Source: Alteribacillus bidgolensis (lineage in GTDB: Bacteria; Bacillota; Bacilli; Bacillales; Marinococcaceae). Taken from it: a stretch of 64,000 nt of DNA. The first letter of the stretch is position 1. Each line of letters begins with the position of its first letter. Below are positions 1 through 8,015 of this stretch, piece after piece. The notes under the pieces are model-generated. The model worked only from the letters and a program-made list of their open reading frames with translations. It was not told where the DNA came from and made no database searches. A program made the translations under genes and the position numbers. The DNA is taken from NCBI RefSeq assembly GCF_002886255.1, contig NZ_KZ614149.1, positions 2,728,001 through 2,792,000 on the forward strand, in the 5' to 3' direction.

Positions 1-351
1 TGTAGCGTCGACTAAAATAACGGCAAGATCGGCAAAAGAAGCACCAACCGCCATGTTCCTTGTGTATTCTTCGTGACCTGGTGTGTCTGCCACGATAAAC
101 GAACGGTCATCGGTTGTGAAATAACGGTACGCCACATCAATCGTAATCCCCTGCTCTCGTTCTGCCATTAATCCATCAAGAAGAAGCGAATAATCAATGT
201 CGCCGCCGCGGCTTCCTACTTTACTATCAAGCTCTAACGCTTTTTCCTGATCGGCAAATAATAGTTTCGCATCATAAAGCATGTGTCCAATTAACGTTGA
301 TTTTCCGTCATCTACACTTCCGCACGTAATAAACTTTAATAGACTCTTCAT
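1..351 (-). CDS. cysN: Sulfate adenylyltransferase subunit 1 (CysN), N-terminal part
   Basis: This is the GTPase subunit of ATP sulfurylase, which with CysD makes adenosine 5'-phosphosulfate in assimilatory sulfate reduction. Only the first 117 codons lie in the window; the gene continues past base 1. Visible translation-factor GTPase motifs are the P-loop GSVDDGKST near residue 11, the switch-I region with AEREQGITIDVAYRYF, and DTPGHEEY (G3). The ATG at 349-351 sits one base after the cysD stop codon (353-355), so the two genes are translationally coupled in the order cysD-cysN. Identity rests on the GTPase motifs and on the direct cysD neighbour. A bifunctional CysNC cannot be excluded because the C-terminus is missing. 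Confidence 0.93.
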   Translation of the reverse strand, partial: MKSLLKFITCGSVDDGKSTLIGHMLYDAKLLFADQEKALELDSKVGSRGGDIDYSLLLDGLMAEREQGITIDVAYRYFTTDDRSFIVADTPGHEEYTRNMAVGASFADLAVILVDAT

Positions 352-352
352 T

Positions 353-1252
353 TTAGAAATACCCCTCTCTCTTGCGTCGTTCCATGCTGCCTGCCGCTTC
401 TTGGTCAATGACACGGCTGGTCCGTTCAGAAGAAACGGCACCAAGTGTTTCTTCAATGATTTCTTCTAACGTATCCGCATCGGATTCAACACCGCCAGTG
501 AGAGGGTAGCAGCCTAATGTCCGGAAGCGAACGCTTTTGTTTACAACTTCTTCGCCCGGCTCTAATTTCATGCGGTCATCATCCACCATCACGATATTTC
601 CATCGCGATAAACAACCGGTCTTTCTTTTGCAAAATACAACGGCACAATGTCAATATTTTCTTTTTTGATATATTGCCAAATATCTTTTTCCGTCCAGTT
701 AGAAAGCGGGAAAACACGCATGCTTTCGCCTTTTTGAATGCGGGTATTATAAAGCTTCCACATCTCCGGCTTTTGGTTTTTCGGATCCCACGCATGGTTT
801 TTATTACGGAACGAAAATACACGCTCTTTTGCGCGGGATTTTTCTTCATCACGGCGTCCGCCGCCAAATGCAGCAGTGAATCCATATTTGTCCAAACCTT
901 GTTTTAAAGCTTGTGTTTTCATAATGTCCGTGTAGGCAGAACCATGGTCAAACGGGTTCATCCCTTGTTCCACACCTTCTTGATTGGTATGTACAATCAT
1001 TTCAATCCCTAGTTCTTCCGCCTTACGATCCCGGAATTCTATCATTTCTTTAAACTTCCAAGTTGTGTCAATATGCATGAAAGGAAACGGCGGTTTCTCC
1101 GGGTAAAAAGCTTTCATGGCTAAATTCAGCATCACAGAGCTGTCTTTCCCGATCGAATAAAGCATCACCGGTTTTTCACATTCTGCGGCTACTTCTCGAA
1201 TAATGTATATCGCTTCGGCCTCCAGCTGGTCAAGGTGAGTTAGTTCCTGCAT
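353..1252 (-). CDS. cysD: Sulfate adenylyltransferase subunit 2 (CysD)
   Basis: This is the catalytic subunit of ATP sulfurylase, an N-type ATP pyrophosphatase of the PAPS-reductase fold that adenylates sulfate. The protein is about 300 residues, the usual CysD length. It shows the pyrophosphatase loop as SIGKDSSVML near residue 35, the GGGRRDEEKSRAKER segment and the C-terminal LTGGVESDADT region. AGGAGG at 1262-1267 precedes both a TTG (1253-1255) and an ATG (1250-1252); I take the ATG, spacing 9, but the TTG with spacing 6 is possible. Many Bacilli use a one-subunit Sat enzyme instead, so the CysDN pair is a lineage feature. It heads the cysDN operon. Confidence 0.95.
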   Translation of the reverse strand: MQELTHLDQLEAEAIYIIREVAAECEKPVMLYSIGKDSSVMLNLAMKAFYPEKPPFPFMHIDTTWKFKEMIEFRDRKAEELGIEMIVHTNQEGVEQGMNPFDHGSAYTDIMKTQALKQGLDKYGFTAAFGGGRRDEEKSRAKERVFSFRNKNHAWDPKNQKPEMWKLYNTRIQKGESMRVFPLSNWTEKDIWQYIKKENIDIVPLYFAKERPVVYRDGNIVMVDDDRMKLEPGEEVVNKSVRFRTLGCYPLTGGVESDADTLEEIIEETLGAVSSERTSRVIDQEAAGSMERRKREGYF

Positions 1253-1319
1253 CAAAATGCGCCTCCTCTATAAATGATATTTTTAATCATTTTTAATCAC
1301 GGCGTTTTCCGTTAATGCA

Positions 1320-1348
1320 AGTATACCATATAAGAATAGTCGGGTTAA
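1320..1348 (-). promoter_or_regulatory. Probable SigA promoter of cysDN
   Basis: On the minus strand a -35 TTAACC (1343-1348) and a -10 TATACT (1320-1325) are separated by 17 bases and lie about 65 bases before the cysD start. I see no SAM-box or T-box structure in the leader. Confidence 0.55.
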
Positions 1349-1537
1349 TTGTTTTTTTAAAGGAAATATTTATTCTTCGTCTCTATGTAAAGATAAGGTT
1401 GGAGTGTAATGTACAAAAACTCTTACAATATGACGGTGAGACAGGCAATCAATAATCAATTTTACGGTTTTCACCTTTGCCTCCGAGCCCTATATCATTC
1501 CCTTTTTACATCATCTTTTTTCTAGTTTATTCGTAAC

Positions 1538-2461
1538 TTAATCCGCACCATTCGTTTGAACTTCACCATCAAACTCATGGGAAATCCCCCAAATGAAACC
1601 TGCTAATTCTCTCGCAATGGCCGTAATGGCTTTCCCACTCTCTTTTCCGCGTCCTAATAGACGGAAATATTTTTTATGCAAGCGATTTTGAGCCTTCCAT
1701 GAAATGCCCAAAATATTAGTCGGGTGTCCTTTTTGTCGTTTTTTCAACTCCCCTTTGACTGCAGGTTGATATCTATAGCTCCACGCGGCCTCTATCAACA
1801 ATCTCCGTACGTGCCGATTCCCTTTTTTGGTTATGCTACCTAATCTCCGGCATTCCCAACTGGAACTTTCACTTGGTACCAGCCCTGTGTATGCCATAAA
1901 TTGTGTTGGAACCTGGAATCTCTTAAAGGATCCGATTTCCGCAGCCAAACTAGTCGCTGTAATAACGGCTACTCCTCGTAATGTCATAAGAGTTTGAATC
2001 ATTGGGGCATGAACACCTTCTTACGCTTGCTCTTCAATTTCCTTTTCCAATACGTTTAATCGCTGCTGAAACTCTTTTAGTTGCTGCAAATATTCTTGGA
2101 ATACCACCCGGGATGCCGATCGTTTAAATGTCAATTTATCCAGCCAATCCCAATATTTTACTGTCCATTTTTTTGTGCCTCTAGGCGGTTTGATTTCATT
2201 TCTTAGAAGGAATTTTGTTAGTCTATGCTTAGCTCTTAACCCATCTTCTTTTACATCCTCCCGTGCTCGAACTAAATCACGTAAGGCCTCATCATCTTCT
2301 GTTGGTACATAGATAGGTGTCAATTCTCCGGCACGATAAAGTTTGGCAAGATTAATAGCGTCGCGTTTGTCGGTCTTTACACGATCGCCGGGCTTCTGTG
2401 GGATCAACGATGGGGCAATGACTTCACATTTAAACCTACGTATTTTGTCCATATCATTCAT
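1538..2461 (-). pseudogene. IS110-family transposase, broken
   Basis: These are remains of a DEDD transposase/recombinase of the IS110 family, which moves its element by RNA-guided site-specific recombination. The first part (2461-2024) keeps the end of the N-terminal domain with KTDKRDAINLAKLYRAGEL and VRAREDVKED. The second part (2002-1541) is the C-terminal Transposase_20 region with LRGVAVITATSLAAEIG, YTGLVPSE and GNRHVRRLLIEAAW. The halves are in one frame, split by a single TAA at 2021-2023. About 65-75 N-terminal residues, including the first catalytic Asp found in family members, are absent, so the ATG at 2461 is only an internal Met. A chance AAAGGAG lies upstream of it. No element ends were recognised. 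The copy should be inactive. Confidence 0.88.
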
Positions 2462-2574
2462 ATTACTAGCTCCTTTCGTATTGTAGCTCTGCTTTGGTAA
2501 TGTTTACTAGTCATTTAGTATTACCAAATTAATTATCTACGTTGTTACGATTAGGGGCTAGTTTCGTTCATGAT

Positions 2575-2613
2575 AACTTTGATCCTTTAACAAAGTTAAA
2601 TATTCCTAAAGTA
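2575..2613 (+). repeat. Partial copy of palindromic dispersed repeat R2 (right half)
   Basis: The segment AACTTTGATCC...CAAAGTTAAA with a short stem (ACTTTG/CAAAGT) reappears at 35781-35818 as the right half of a longer repeat. Here the left half of that repeat is missing. Confidence 0.6.
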
Positions 2614-2797
2614 CGAGTAAAAATGCATGCCCATCTTCGTATCTAATATTTTCAATTTCGACACCCTTTACTTTATAATCTTGTTCCTTTAAGTAGTTAA
2701 CCTTCTTCATATAAAACTTTTCCGCTTCTTCTTCGCTCAATGTCGTACCGTCTGTAGGATTGTAAAAGATTATATTTAAAGCAATGCGTGTTTTTGT
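2606..2797 (-). pseudogene. Unrecognised gene fragment
   Basis: An open stretch of about 63 codons ends at a TAG (2606-2608) and has no start codon of its own with a ribosome binding site. The sequence is clearly protein-like (TTLSEEEAEKFYMKKVNYLK, then VEIENIRYEDGHAFLLVL), with an amphipathic charged helix followed by beta-like segments. Upstream the frame is closed by TGA (2798-2800), inside a dispersed repeat also found near 9.1 kb. It looks like the 3' end of a small gene truncated by that repeat. I do not recognise the family. Confidence 0.4.
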
Positions 2798-2948
2798 TCA
2801 ATATTGTTGAAATAAGCTCCAACAATAGGTACTTTCCCAAAACAAGGAGAGTATCTTTTTGTATGCTTCCCAAGGTATAAACTTTTTCTATTCAACTGAT
2901 CAATTAAATTGTTTATATATTAAGATTGAGGGTTATTCAGGGTTAATC
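2762..2948 (+). repeat. Dispersed repeat R1, copy 1
   Basis: About 185 bp that recur in direct orientation at 9099-9272 with roughly 75-80% identity by eye. Shared blocks include AAAAGATTATATTTAAAG, GTTGAAATAAGCT, CAATTAAATTGTTTA and AAGATTGAGGGTTATT. Both copies are followed by AAAAAGCCCCTGCTGATTA. No reading frame is conserved between the copies, so a non-coding mobile or insertion-derived sequence is likely. Confidence 0.7.
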
Positions 2949-2965
2949 AAAAAAGTAGTAATGCA

Positions 2966-3004
2966 AAAAGCCCCTGCTGATTATTGATGCCAAGCAGGGC
3001 TTTT
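2966..3004. terminator. Hairpin terminator-like structure
   Basis: AAAAGCCCCTGCT (2966-2978) pairs with AGCAGGGCTTTT (2993-3004) with one bulged C, and is flanked by A- and T-runs. It could act in either direction. The left arm recurs after the second R1 copy (9325-9343) without the right arm. Confidence 0.5.
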
Positions 3005-3562
3005 AGCTTTTCTTGTACTAGAGAAAAATATCTATTAGTACTTATACAAATTGTTCTAAAGCACAGTAAAAAAAGCTCAAGCGCCTTGCTCACGAGCGAA
3101 AAGTTCTGGAGGGCCGGGGTATATGGAGAGCTCATCTTTGCTCTTATTTGTTTCTGCTTGGATGATGAAAAGAGAATCTTCGGAATAACGCCTCTATTTT
3201 CAGTGGTAATTGATGCTCTTTTTTAATCTCGATGCACTCGCTGTTTGAAGAACAAATACTATCCGTAAACGTCCATTTACTTGCCCACAATCAACACTTA
3301 CTCGCCAAACGCTGAAGAAATAGCTATTAGAAAAACTCGAATTATCGTGAGTCCTTATGGCGAAAGTCGTAGTTTTACTTATACTGTTCACAAATAAATT
3401 TATACATTCCTAACAGTACTTTCTAACAACAACCCGTGAAATTCCCTTATTTTTCCCAAATTCCTCAGTATATGCTTTTCCAACAACTAGATTCTTTAGA
3501 CTCCTAAACTGTATAACCTTTTCTCTTACAATAGGTGTCCATAAAAATCCCTTCCTTTGTTT
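3005..3562. other. Gene-free spacer with repeat fragment
   Basis: No gene is supported here. It holds a partial copy of repeat R2 (3331-3385) and, from 3559 down to the TAG at 3410-3412, an open stretch on the minus strand that continues in the same frame past the stop of the antiporter gene. The stretch lacks a usable start. A GCGAAAA-type motif occurs near 3095. Confidence 0.4.
3331..3385 (+). repeat. Partial copy of dispersed repeat R2 (left half)
   Basis: The block GAGTCCTTATGGCGAAAGTC followed by GTAGTTTTACTTATACT matches copies at 35729-35819 and 40502-40555. The CCGCC/GGCGG stem present in those copies is eroded here. Confidence 0.6.
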
Positions 3563-5137
3563 TTACTCACTCTCTAATTCAACCAGTTTGTTTGTAATAA
3601 TGTCCTGTTCCTTTTCCCCTACTTCACTAGAAATAATGTCTTCTTTTAATAAGCGCCCAATGGCTTCATGCTGAGCATACAAAGAATGTTTTCTTAACGT
3701 GATCTGCTGTTTTTGTTTTAGTTCTGAATGTTTTCGAAAAAGCATTTCCATTTTATCTTGTGATTCGGTAATTTTTTGTTGGTATTGTTCGAGTATTTCT
3801 TTTGTTACAGCTTCTGTCATGTACAAATTCTCTTTTACTTTGACTATTTCTAAGGTAGCATTTTTAAATCGATACACGCGTGCTATCAGTTCTTCAAATT
3901 CTTTATGTCCCTCTTCTTTTTTATTTACCCCTAACCAAGAGATGAGCGGTTTAATCGTTAGACCCTGGCCAACTAATGAAAATAACACCACACTAAAAGC
4001 CATAATCAACACTTCTTCTCTGCCTGTAAAATCTCTTGGCAGACTCAGAACCAACGCGATGGATAAGGACCCCTTTAAACCGCCCCAATTTAAAATATGC
4101 ATCCATGAGCTAGGTACTTTTTTGATAAACCATAAGCTTGTGTACACTGCCACACTCCTGGCTGCAAGTACAATTAGAATGGCTGTAAATATAAGCCCCC
4201 ACTTCTCCATAATGTCTATTCGTGTAATTTCTAAACCTACCATTAAAAAGACAAGGGAGTTAGCAAGTAATGCAGCTACGTCCCAAAAGTTATTAATATT
4301 CAACTTGGTGGCAGGACTCATTCCAATTTTCGCTCCGTAATTTCCTAAAATAAGTGCTGACACCACAACAGCAATAACACCAGATGCATGGAAGGTTTCA
4401 GCGAGTAAGAAGGACCCGTAAAAAAGAATGATACTGAAGATAATTTCCAACGGGTAATCATCAAAGTATTTCGTCAAGAGTGAAAATACATACCCCAAGG
4501 TTCCTCCAATAATAAAACCGAGTGAAACCACTTTAATGAATTCCCATAATCCATAACCTGCCCCTGCCCAGCCAAGGTCCAGGTAGGAGAGCAGAGAAAA
4601 AGCTGATATATTAAAAAGAACTACGGCCAGACCATCATTAAATAAACTTTCCCCTTCAATCACTGTTGCAAGTCTATCGGGAACACCAACGGTCTTAAAA
4701 ATCGAGAGGACACTGACCGGGTCTGTAGCACTCATGACTGCTGCAAACACAAAGGCTGCCGGAATAGTGAAATGCAACAGCCACATGGATGAAAAACCAA
4801 TAATCATAAATGATAAAAGGATTCCAATTAATACTAGAGCTAGAATAGGCTTTTTATTTTTATTTAAATGTGAGAACGGGAGTTTCAATGCTGCTTCACC
4901 TAGTAACGCGGGTAAAAATAAAGTAATCACAATAAAATTAAAAACTTCCCCTTCTGTGATAACTTGAATTAGAGGGTTTAATACCGGTATGTTTATCAGT
5001 CCAATAATGGTTCCTACAACGACAAGCGCGATAGGGTAAGGCTGTTTAAATTTTTTTGCCACAGCGGTAATACCCGCTGCAATCATGACTAAAATAAGGC
5101 CTAATGAAAAGATGTGATGTAAATCTAATTCCTCCAT
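3563..5137 (-). CDS. NhaP-type Na+(K+)/H+ antiporter (CPA1 family)
   Basis: This is a cytoplasmic-membrane antiporter that exchanges internal Na+ (or K+) for protons and supports salt and pH homeostasis. From the chosen start it has 524 residues, the normal length for NhaP/NhaG-type proteins. About twelve membrane helices are followed by a charged cytosolic tail of roughly 110 residues with coiled-coil character. The CPA1 transport motifs SATDPVSVLSIFK and EGESLFNDGLAVVLF are present, the second supplying the conserved acidic residue. CCTCC at 5144-5148 (GGAGG on the coding strand) sits 6 bases before the ATG at 5137 and 3 before an adjacent ATG at 5140. The longer frame upstream (to 5254) lacks a ribosome binding site. 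It is a single gene with no partner subunits. Confidence 0.9.
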   Translation of the reverse strand: MEELDLHHIFSLGLILVMIAAGITAVAKKFKQPYPIALVVVGTIIGLINIPVLNPLIQVITEGEVFNFIVITLFLPALLGEAALKLPFSHLNKNKKPILALVLIGILLSFMIIGFSSMWLLHFTIPAAFVFAAVMSATDPVSVLSIFKTVGVPDRLATVIEGESLFNDGLAVVLFNISAFSLLSYLDLGWAGAGYGLWEFIKVVSLGFIIGGTLGYVFSLLTKYFDDYPLEIIFSIILFYGSFLLAETFHASGVIAVVVSALILGNYGAKIGMSPATKLNINNFWDVAALLANSLVFLMVGLEITRIDIMEKWGLIFTAILIVLAARSVAVYTSLWFIKKVPSSWMHILNWGGLKGSLSIALVLSLPRDFTGREEVLIMAFSVVLFSLVGQGLTIKPLISWLGVNKKEEGHKEFEELIARVYRFKNATLEIVKVKENLYMTEAVTKEILEQYQQKITESQDKMEMLFRKHSELKQKQQITLRKHSLYAQHEAIGRLLKEDIISSEVGEKEQDIITNKLVELESE

Positions 5138-5425
5138 CATTTTCCTCCCGTTTAAACGAAGATCCTTTCCGTTCCATTTATTTTCACCAAAAAAACAAAA
5201 ATTAAAATGTTCAGCACATAAATAAGTACAATACATCTCCCGAGGTTTTTTCACGCATATTTCTCCTATCAGGAAGCTAGGAAGGCTTATGATTATATTG
5301 GTTGGTATTCCCTTTTATTTCTTTATACCGCCTATTTACAAGGGGATAAGCTGGTCAAAATTCGTATTGGAGACCAAACCTTTGATAACGGAAAAAGATA
5401 TTTTCTATTCTTTCGGGTCATTTTG

Positions 5426-5476
5426 TTGACATCACGAATAAGATGTAATATATTAATGTCAGTAAACACTGACATT
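5426..5476 (+). promoter_or_regulatory. Promoter and palindromic operator of the tetR-type gene
   Basis: TTGACA (5426-5431), a 17-base spacer and TATATT (5449-5454) form a near-consensus SigA promoter. Directly downstream is a perfect inverted repeat, AATGTCAGT (5455-5463), 4-base spacer, ACTGACATT (5468-5476). The same 9-4-9 geometry recurs before the efflux gene (6104-6125). The layout implies repression by the TetR protein of its own gene. Confidence 0.8.
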
Positions 5477-5496
5477 ATATGAATGAGGGTAATAAA

Positions 5497-6087
5497 ATGA
5501 ATAGTAATAAAAAGATGGATACTTCTGAAAAGATTATGATGGCAGCAATCGATCTTATGGCGGAACATGGGTACAACGGAGTATCTACGCAAGAAATTGC
5601 AATCAGGGCTGGATTTAGTGAAAAAACGCTGTTTCGGCACTTTCAAAGCAAACAAAACTTATTAGAGACCGCCTTTAATCGTTATCATTATGCTGAAGAA
5701 ATGAAAGACTTGTTTATGAAAAAAATCGTATGGGATCTTCATACGGACTTGTTCATGATTTGTCGCAGCTATCATAGGATTATGTATCAGAATCGAAAAT
5801 TGATCAAAATTAGTGCTAAGGTGGGTGATACTCTCCCAGGATTTCGCGAAAAAACACATGAACACCCTCAGCAGTTAAAAGAGTTCTTAACAGGATACTT
5901 TGAAGAAATGAATAAAAAGGGAAAGATCATTGAAACAGATTTTGAAAGCAAAGCCATTGCATTTTTGTATATGAATTTTGGTACAGCGATGGGCAGGATG
6001 AACAATGATCCCATACTCACTAATATCCCTATCGAAACTTTCATTAAAGAAAGTGTTTCGATCTTTACTAGGGCTTTAACCCCCTAG
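5497..6087 (+). CDS. TetR/AcrR-family transcriptional regulator
   Basis: This is a one-component repressor of 196 residues. The N-terminal TetR helix-turn-helix is plain: EKIMMAAIDLMAEHGYNG, STQEIAIRAGFSEKTLFRHF and QSKQNLLE (about residues 10-60). The rest is the usual all-helical ligand-binding and dimer domain. GAGGG sits 7 bases before the ATG at 5497; an upstream in-frame ATG at 5479 contains that ribosome binding site and is rejected. The gene is followed by a terminator and then by a Tet(L)-like efflux gene that carries a second copy of its operator. The natural inference is control of the pump by an unknown drug-like ligand. Family assignment is certain; ligand and target are inferred. 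Confidence 0.93.
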   Translation: MNSNKKMDTSEKIMMAAIDLMAEHGYNGVSTQEIAIRAGFSEKTLFRHFQSKQNLLETAFNRYHYAEEMKDLFMKKIVWDLHTDLFMICRSYHRIMYQNRKLIKISAKVGDTLPGFREKTHEHPQQLKEFLTGYFEEMNKKGKIIETDFESKAIAFLYMNFGTAMGRMNNDPILTNIPIETFIKESVSIFTRALTP

Positions 6088-6096
6088 TTATTTTTT
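6067..6096 (+). terminator. Intrinsic terminator after the tetR-type gene
   Basis: ACTAGGG (6067-6073) pairs with CCCTAGT (6082-6088), followed by a T-run (6091-6096). The stem overlaps the stop codon at 6085-6087. It separates the regulator from the pump gene, which has its own operator. Confidence 0.65.
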
Positions 6097-6103
6097 CAAC
6101 ACT

Positions 6104-6125
6104 AATGTCAGTCAGTGGTGACATA
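6104..6125 (+). promoter_or_regulatory. Second TetR-type operator, in front of the MFS gene
   Basis: AATGTCAGT (6104-6112), 4-base spacer, GGTGACATA (6117-6125). The left half is identical to the upstream operator and the right half keeps TGACAT. The same spacing as at 5455-5476 suggests that one repressor binds both sites. Confidence 0.7.
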
Positions 6126-6191
6126 CATTTAAATATGAACGGGGGGTGATATTGCCAATTAGTTTTTGTTAAAGAAGGGAGAATAAAAGAA

Positions 6192-7598
6192 ATGGAGTAT
6201 GGTGTACAGCAACAAACTGAAGAGAAGTTGATGAGGGTTGTGATGTTCACTCTTGCCCTTTCAGCTATGAGTGTATTGATGTTTAATTTTGTCCTCCCTC
6301 AAATAAGAGAAGAGTTTGGTCTCACGAATGCCCAAGTAAGCTGGGTCACATCATCGTATGCCTTGATTTATGGTGTAGGGACAATTATTTATGGGAAACT
6401 CGCAGACCGTTACAAACTTAAGGACCTATTGACTATCGGATTGTTATTTTTTGCGGTTGGTTCAATGACCGGACTTACCTCCCAGACTTTTTGGATGGTC
6501 CTTGCCGGGAGGTGTATCCAGGCAATGGGAGCAGCTTCAATACCTGCAGCAGCTATGCTTATTCCGGTCCGCTATTTTCCGCCGGAACGACGTGGTTCAG
6601 CTATGGGGATGGTATTCGTCGGGTTGGCCATTGGAAGTGCACTTGGCCCGGTTATTTCTGCATTAATATTAAGTTTTGTTCATTGGCGGTGGTTATTTTG
6701 CATTCCTTTTTTCATCTTGATTACGTTGCCTTTCTACCGAAAATATTTAGGGGATGAGCGTGGTGATCACAGAAAACTTGACTGGATAGGAGGAGGGCTG
6801 CTAGCTGCTGGAGTAACTTTACTGTTACTAAGTGTTACCGTTGGAGAATGGTTGTTCGCTATTGGCGGAGTGTTGTCTGTTGTGCTTTTCCTTATACGAA
6901 TTTGTTTCACCTCCGATCCGTTCATACAACCTTATCTTTTTACAATCAAGAGCTATACAATTGGGCTGACAATCACTTTTCTAATAAGCGGGATTGGTTT
7001 TTCCCTCTATTACCTTAGCCCTTTACTTTTGGCAGATATCCATCAACTTCCGCCCAGCTGGATCGGTTTTGCACTTGTTCCGGGGGCCGCAGCCTCAGCC
7101 ATCCTGGGGCGAAGCGGGGGAAGATTGGCAGACTTGAAAGGCAATTCGTATTTGTTCTTTATAGCCTCCATGCTGCTTGTATCTTGTTTTGTTTTACTAT
7201 CAACATTTACAGGGGTATCCCCCGTGTTCATAGCGATCTTTTTGATACTTGGTAATGTTGGGCAAACCTTCATGATGATAGCGATGTCCAATTCAGTATC
7301 GATGACCCTGTCAAAGGAACAGGCTGGAGTAGGAATGGGACTATTAGCAATGTTGAATTTTATTGCAGGCGGGATAGCTGCGGGGGTTTACGGGAAAATG
7401 GCGGACCTTGGTGCTGTCAGACATTGGAACCCAGTACATTACTATTCAAACGGTGCCATTTACAGCAATATATTTCTCATCCTCGCTACGCTGCATGTAG
7501 GCGTCCTTTCGCTTTACGTTATTCAGTTCAACAGGGGTGTTTTTTCTCGTTCTAAAATTGTCAGGGAAAGCAGTATTAATTGCAATGTCAAAGAATGA
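6192..7598 (+). CDS. MFS drug efflux transporter, Tet(L)/Tet(K)-like (DHA2 family)
   Basis: This is a proton-coupled multidrug or tetracycline-type exporter in the cytoplasmic membrane, 468 residues, about 14 hydrophobic segments. It matches the Tet(L)/Tet(K) pattern: a first helix ending in NFVLPQIREEF, VSWVTSSYALIYGVGTIIYG, the motif-A loop GKLADRYKLKDLL, RCIQAMGAASIPA with motif B, and antiporter motif C in SALGPVISALI. Near the C-terminus it has SKEQAGVGMGLLAMLNF, again as in Tet(L). AGGGAG lies about 10 bases before the ATG. The operator at 6104-6125 places it under the preceding TetR regulator. Whether it carries tetracycline is not shown. An IS605-like element starts 4 bases after its stop. 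Confidence 0.88.
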   Translation: MEYGVQQQTEEKLMRVVMFTLALSAMSVLMFNFVLPQIREEFGLTNAQVSWVTSSYALIYGVGTIIYGKLADRYKLKDLLTIGLLFFAVGSMTGLTSQTFWMVLAGRCIQAMGAASIPAAAMLIPVRYFPPERRGSAMGMVFVGLAIGSALGPVISALILSFVHWRWLFCIPFFILITLPFYRKYLGDERGDHRKLDWIGGGLLAAGVTLLLLSVTVGEWLFAIGGVLSVVLFLIRICFTSDPFIQPYLFTIKSYTIGLTITFLISGIGFSLYYLSPLLLADIHQLPPSWIGFALVPGAAASAILGRSGGRLADLKGNSYLFFIASMLLVSCFVLLSTFTGVSPVFIAIFLILGNVGQTFMMIAMSNSVSMTLSKEQAGVGMGLLAMLNFIAGGIAAGVYGKMADLGAVRHWNPVHYYSNGAIYSNIFLILATLHVGVLSLYVIQFNRGVFSRSKIVRESSINCNVKE

Positions 7599-7601
7599 TC
7601 A

Positions 7602-7765
7602 TTGAACTGCCACCACTTAGCTAACGCTTGAAGTGATGGATTCCTGCGAACACTCTCGTAACCGAAGTTATTTTAGCAGGCTGACTCCGCAGTCCCTGCG
7701 GTTAATACTCATCGTTCTTACGTTGAACTCAACCTTCCTGCCTCCTGCTTGGTTTTCGCTTTTCA
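7602..7765 (-). ncRNA. Omega-RNA-like scaffold left at the element's right end
   Basis: Read on the minus strand, the segment contains the hairpin CCGCAG-GGA-CTGCGG (7687-7701), the block GCAGGAATCC, a terminal stem (7631-7639 with 7610-7618, one G-U pair) and the end GTTCAA. In intact elements this region is the 3' part of the tnpB transcript that forms the guide RNA scaffold. The bases directly after it, which would be the guide, are the antisense of the last codons of the MFS gene. Expression is unknown. Confidence 0.5.
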
Positions 7766-7925
7766 GCAGAGAGAAGCGGTTGAACGTTGAAGATTTCACC
7801 TGACAGACGAATTTCCTGTCAGAACCCCATATCTTCCGTTTTCAAAGAGCAATCTGTACAGGAATATGATACCATACGAACGCTTGTTTCGCTATGCAAA
7901 AAGGCGATTTATCTCCCCCTTATTT
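7602..7925 (-). mobile_element. Miniature IS200/IS605-type element without tnpA or tnpB
   Basis: About 320 bp that look like the two ends of an IS605-type element joined with the tnpB gene removed. At the right end (minus-strand orientation) is the hairpin CCATCACTT...AAGTGGTGG (7610-7639) followed by GTTCAA (7602-7607), the form seen at many tnpB element ends. At the other end is a promoter-like block with GTATGGTATCATATTCC, as found in front of tnpB genes. No frame for a transposase or nuclease exists inside. The outer boundary near 7925 is approximate. Family assignment is from motif memory and would need a database match. Confidence 0.6.
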
Positions 7926-8015
7926 TTGGGCTGCGCCCTGTACAAAATGGAAGAGGGAGTCTTCTCGCCTAAAACGATAAAAAAATTCTAAATTGAATTT
8001 AGGGAGGAATACATT

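Noticed and set aside
3699..4340. A 213-codon plus-strand open frame opposite the antiporter gene
   Set aside because: It is the antisense shadow of a clear NhaP-type gene, has no ribosome binding site and a Ser/Ile-rich composition typical of antisense frames.
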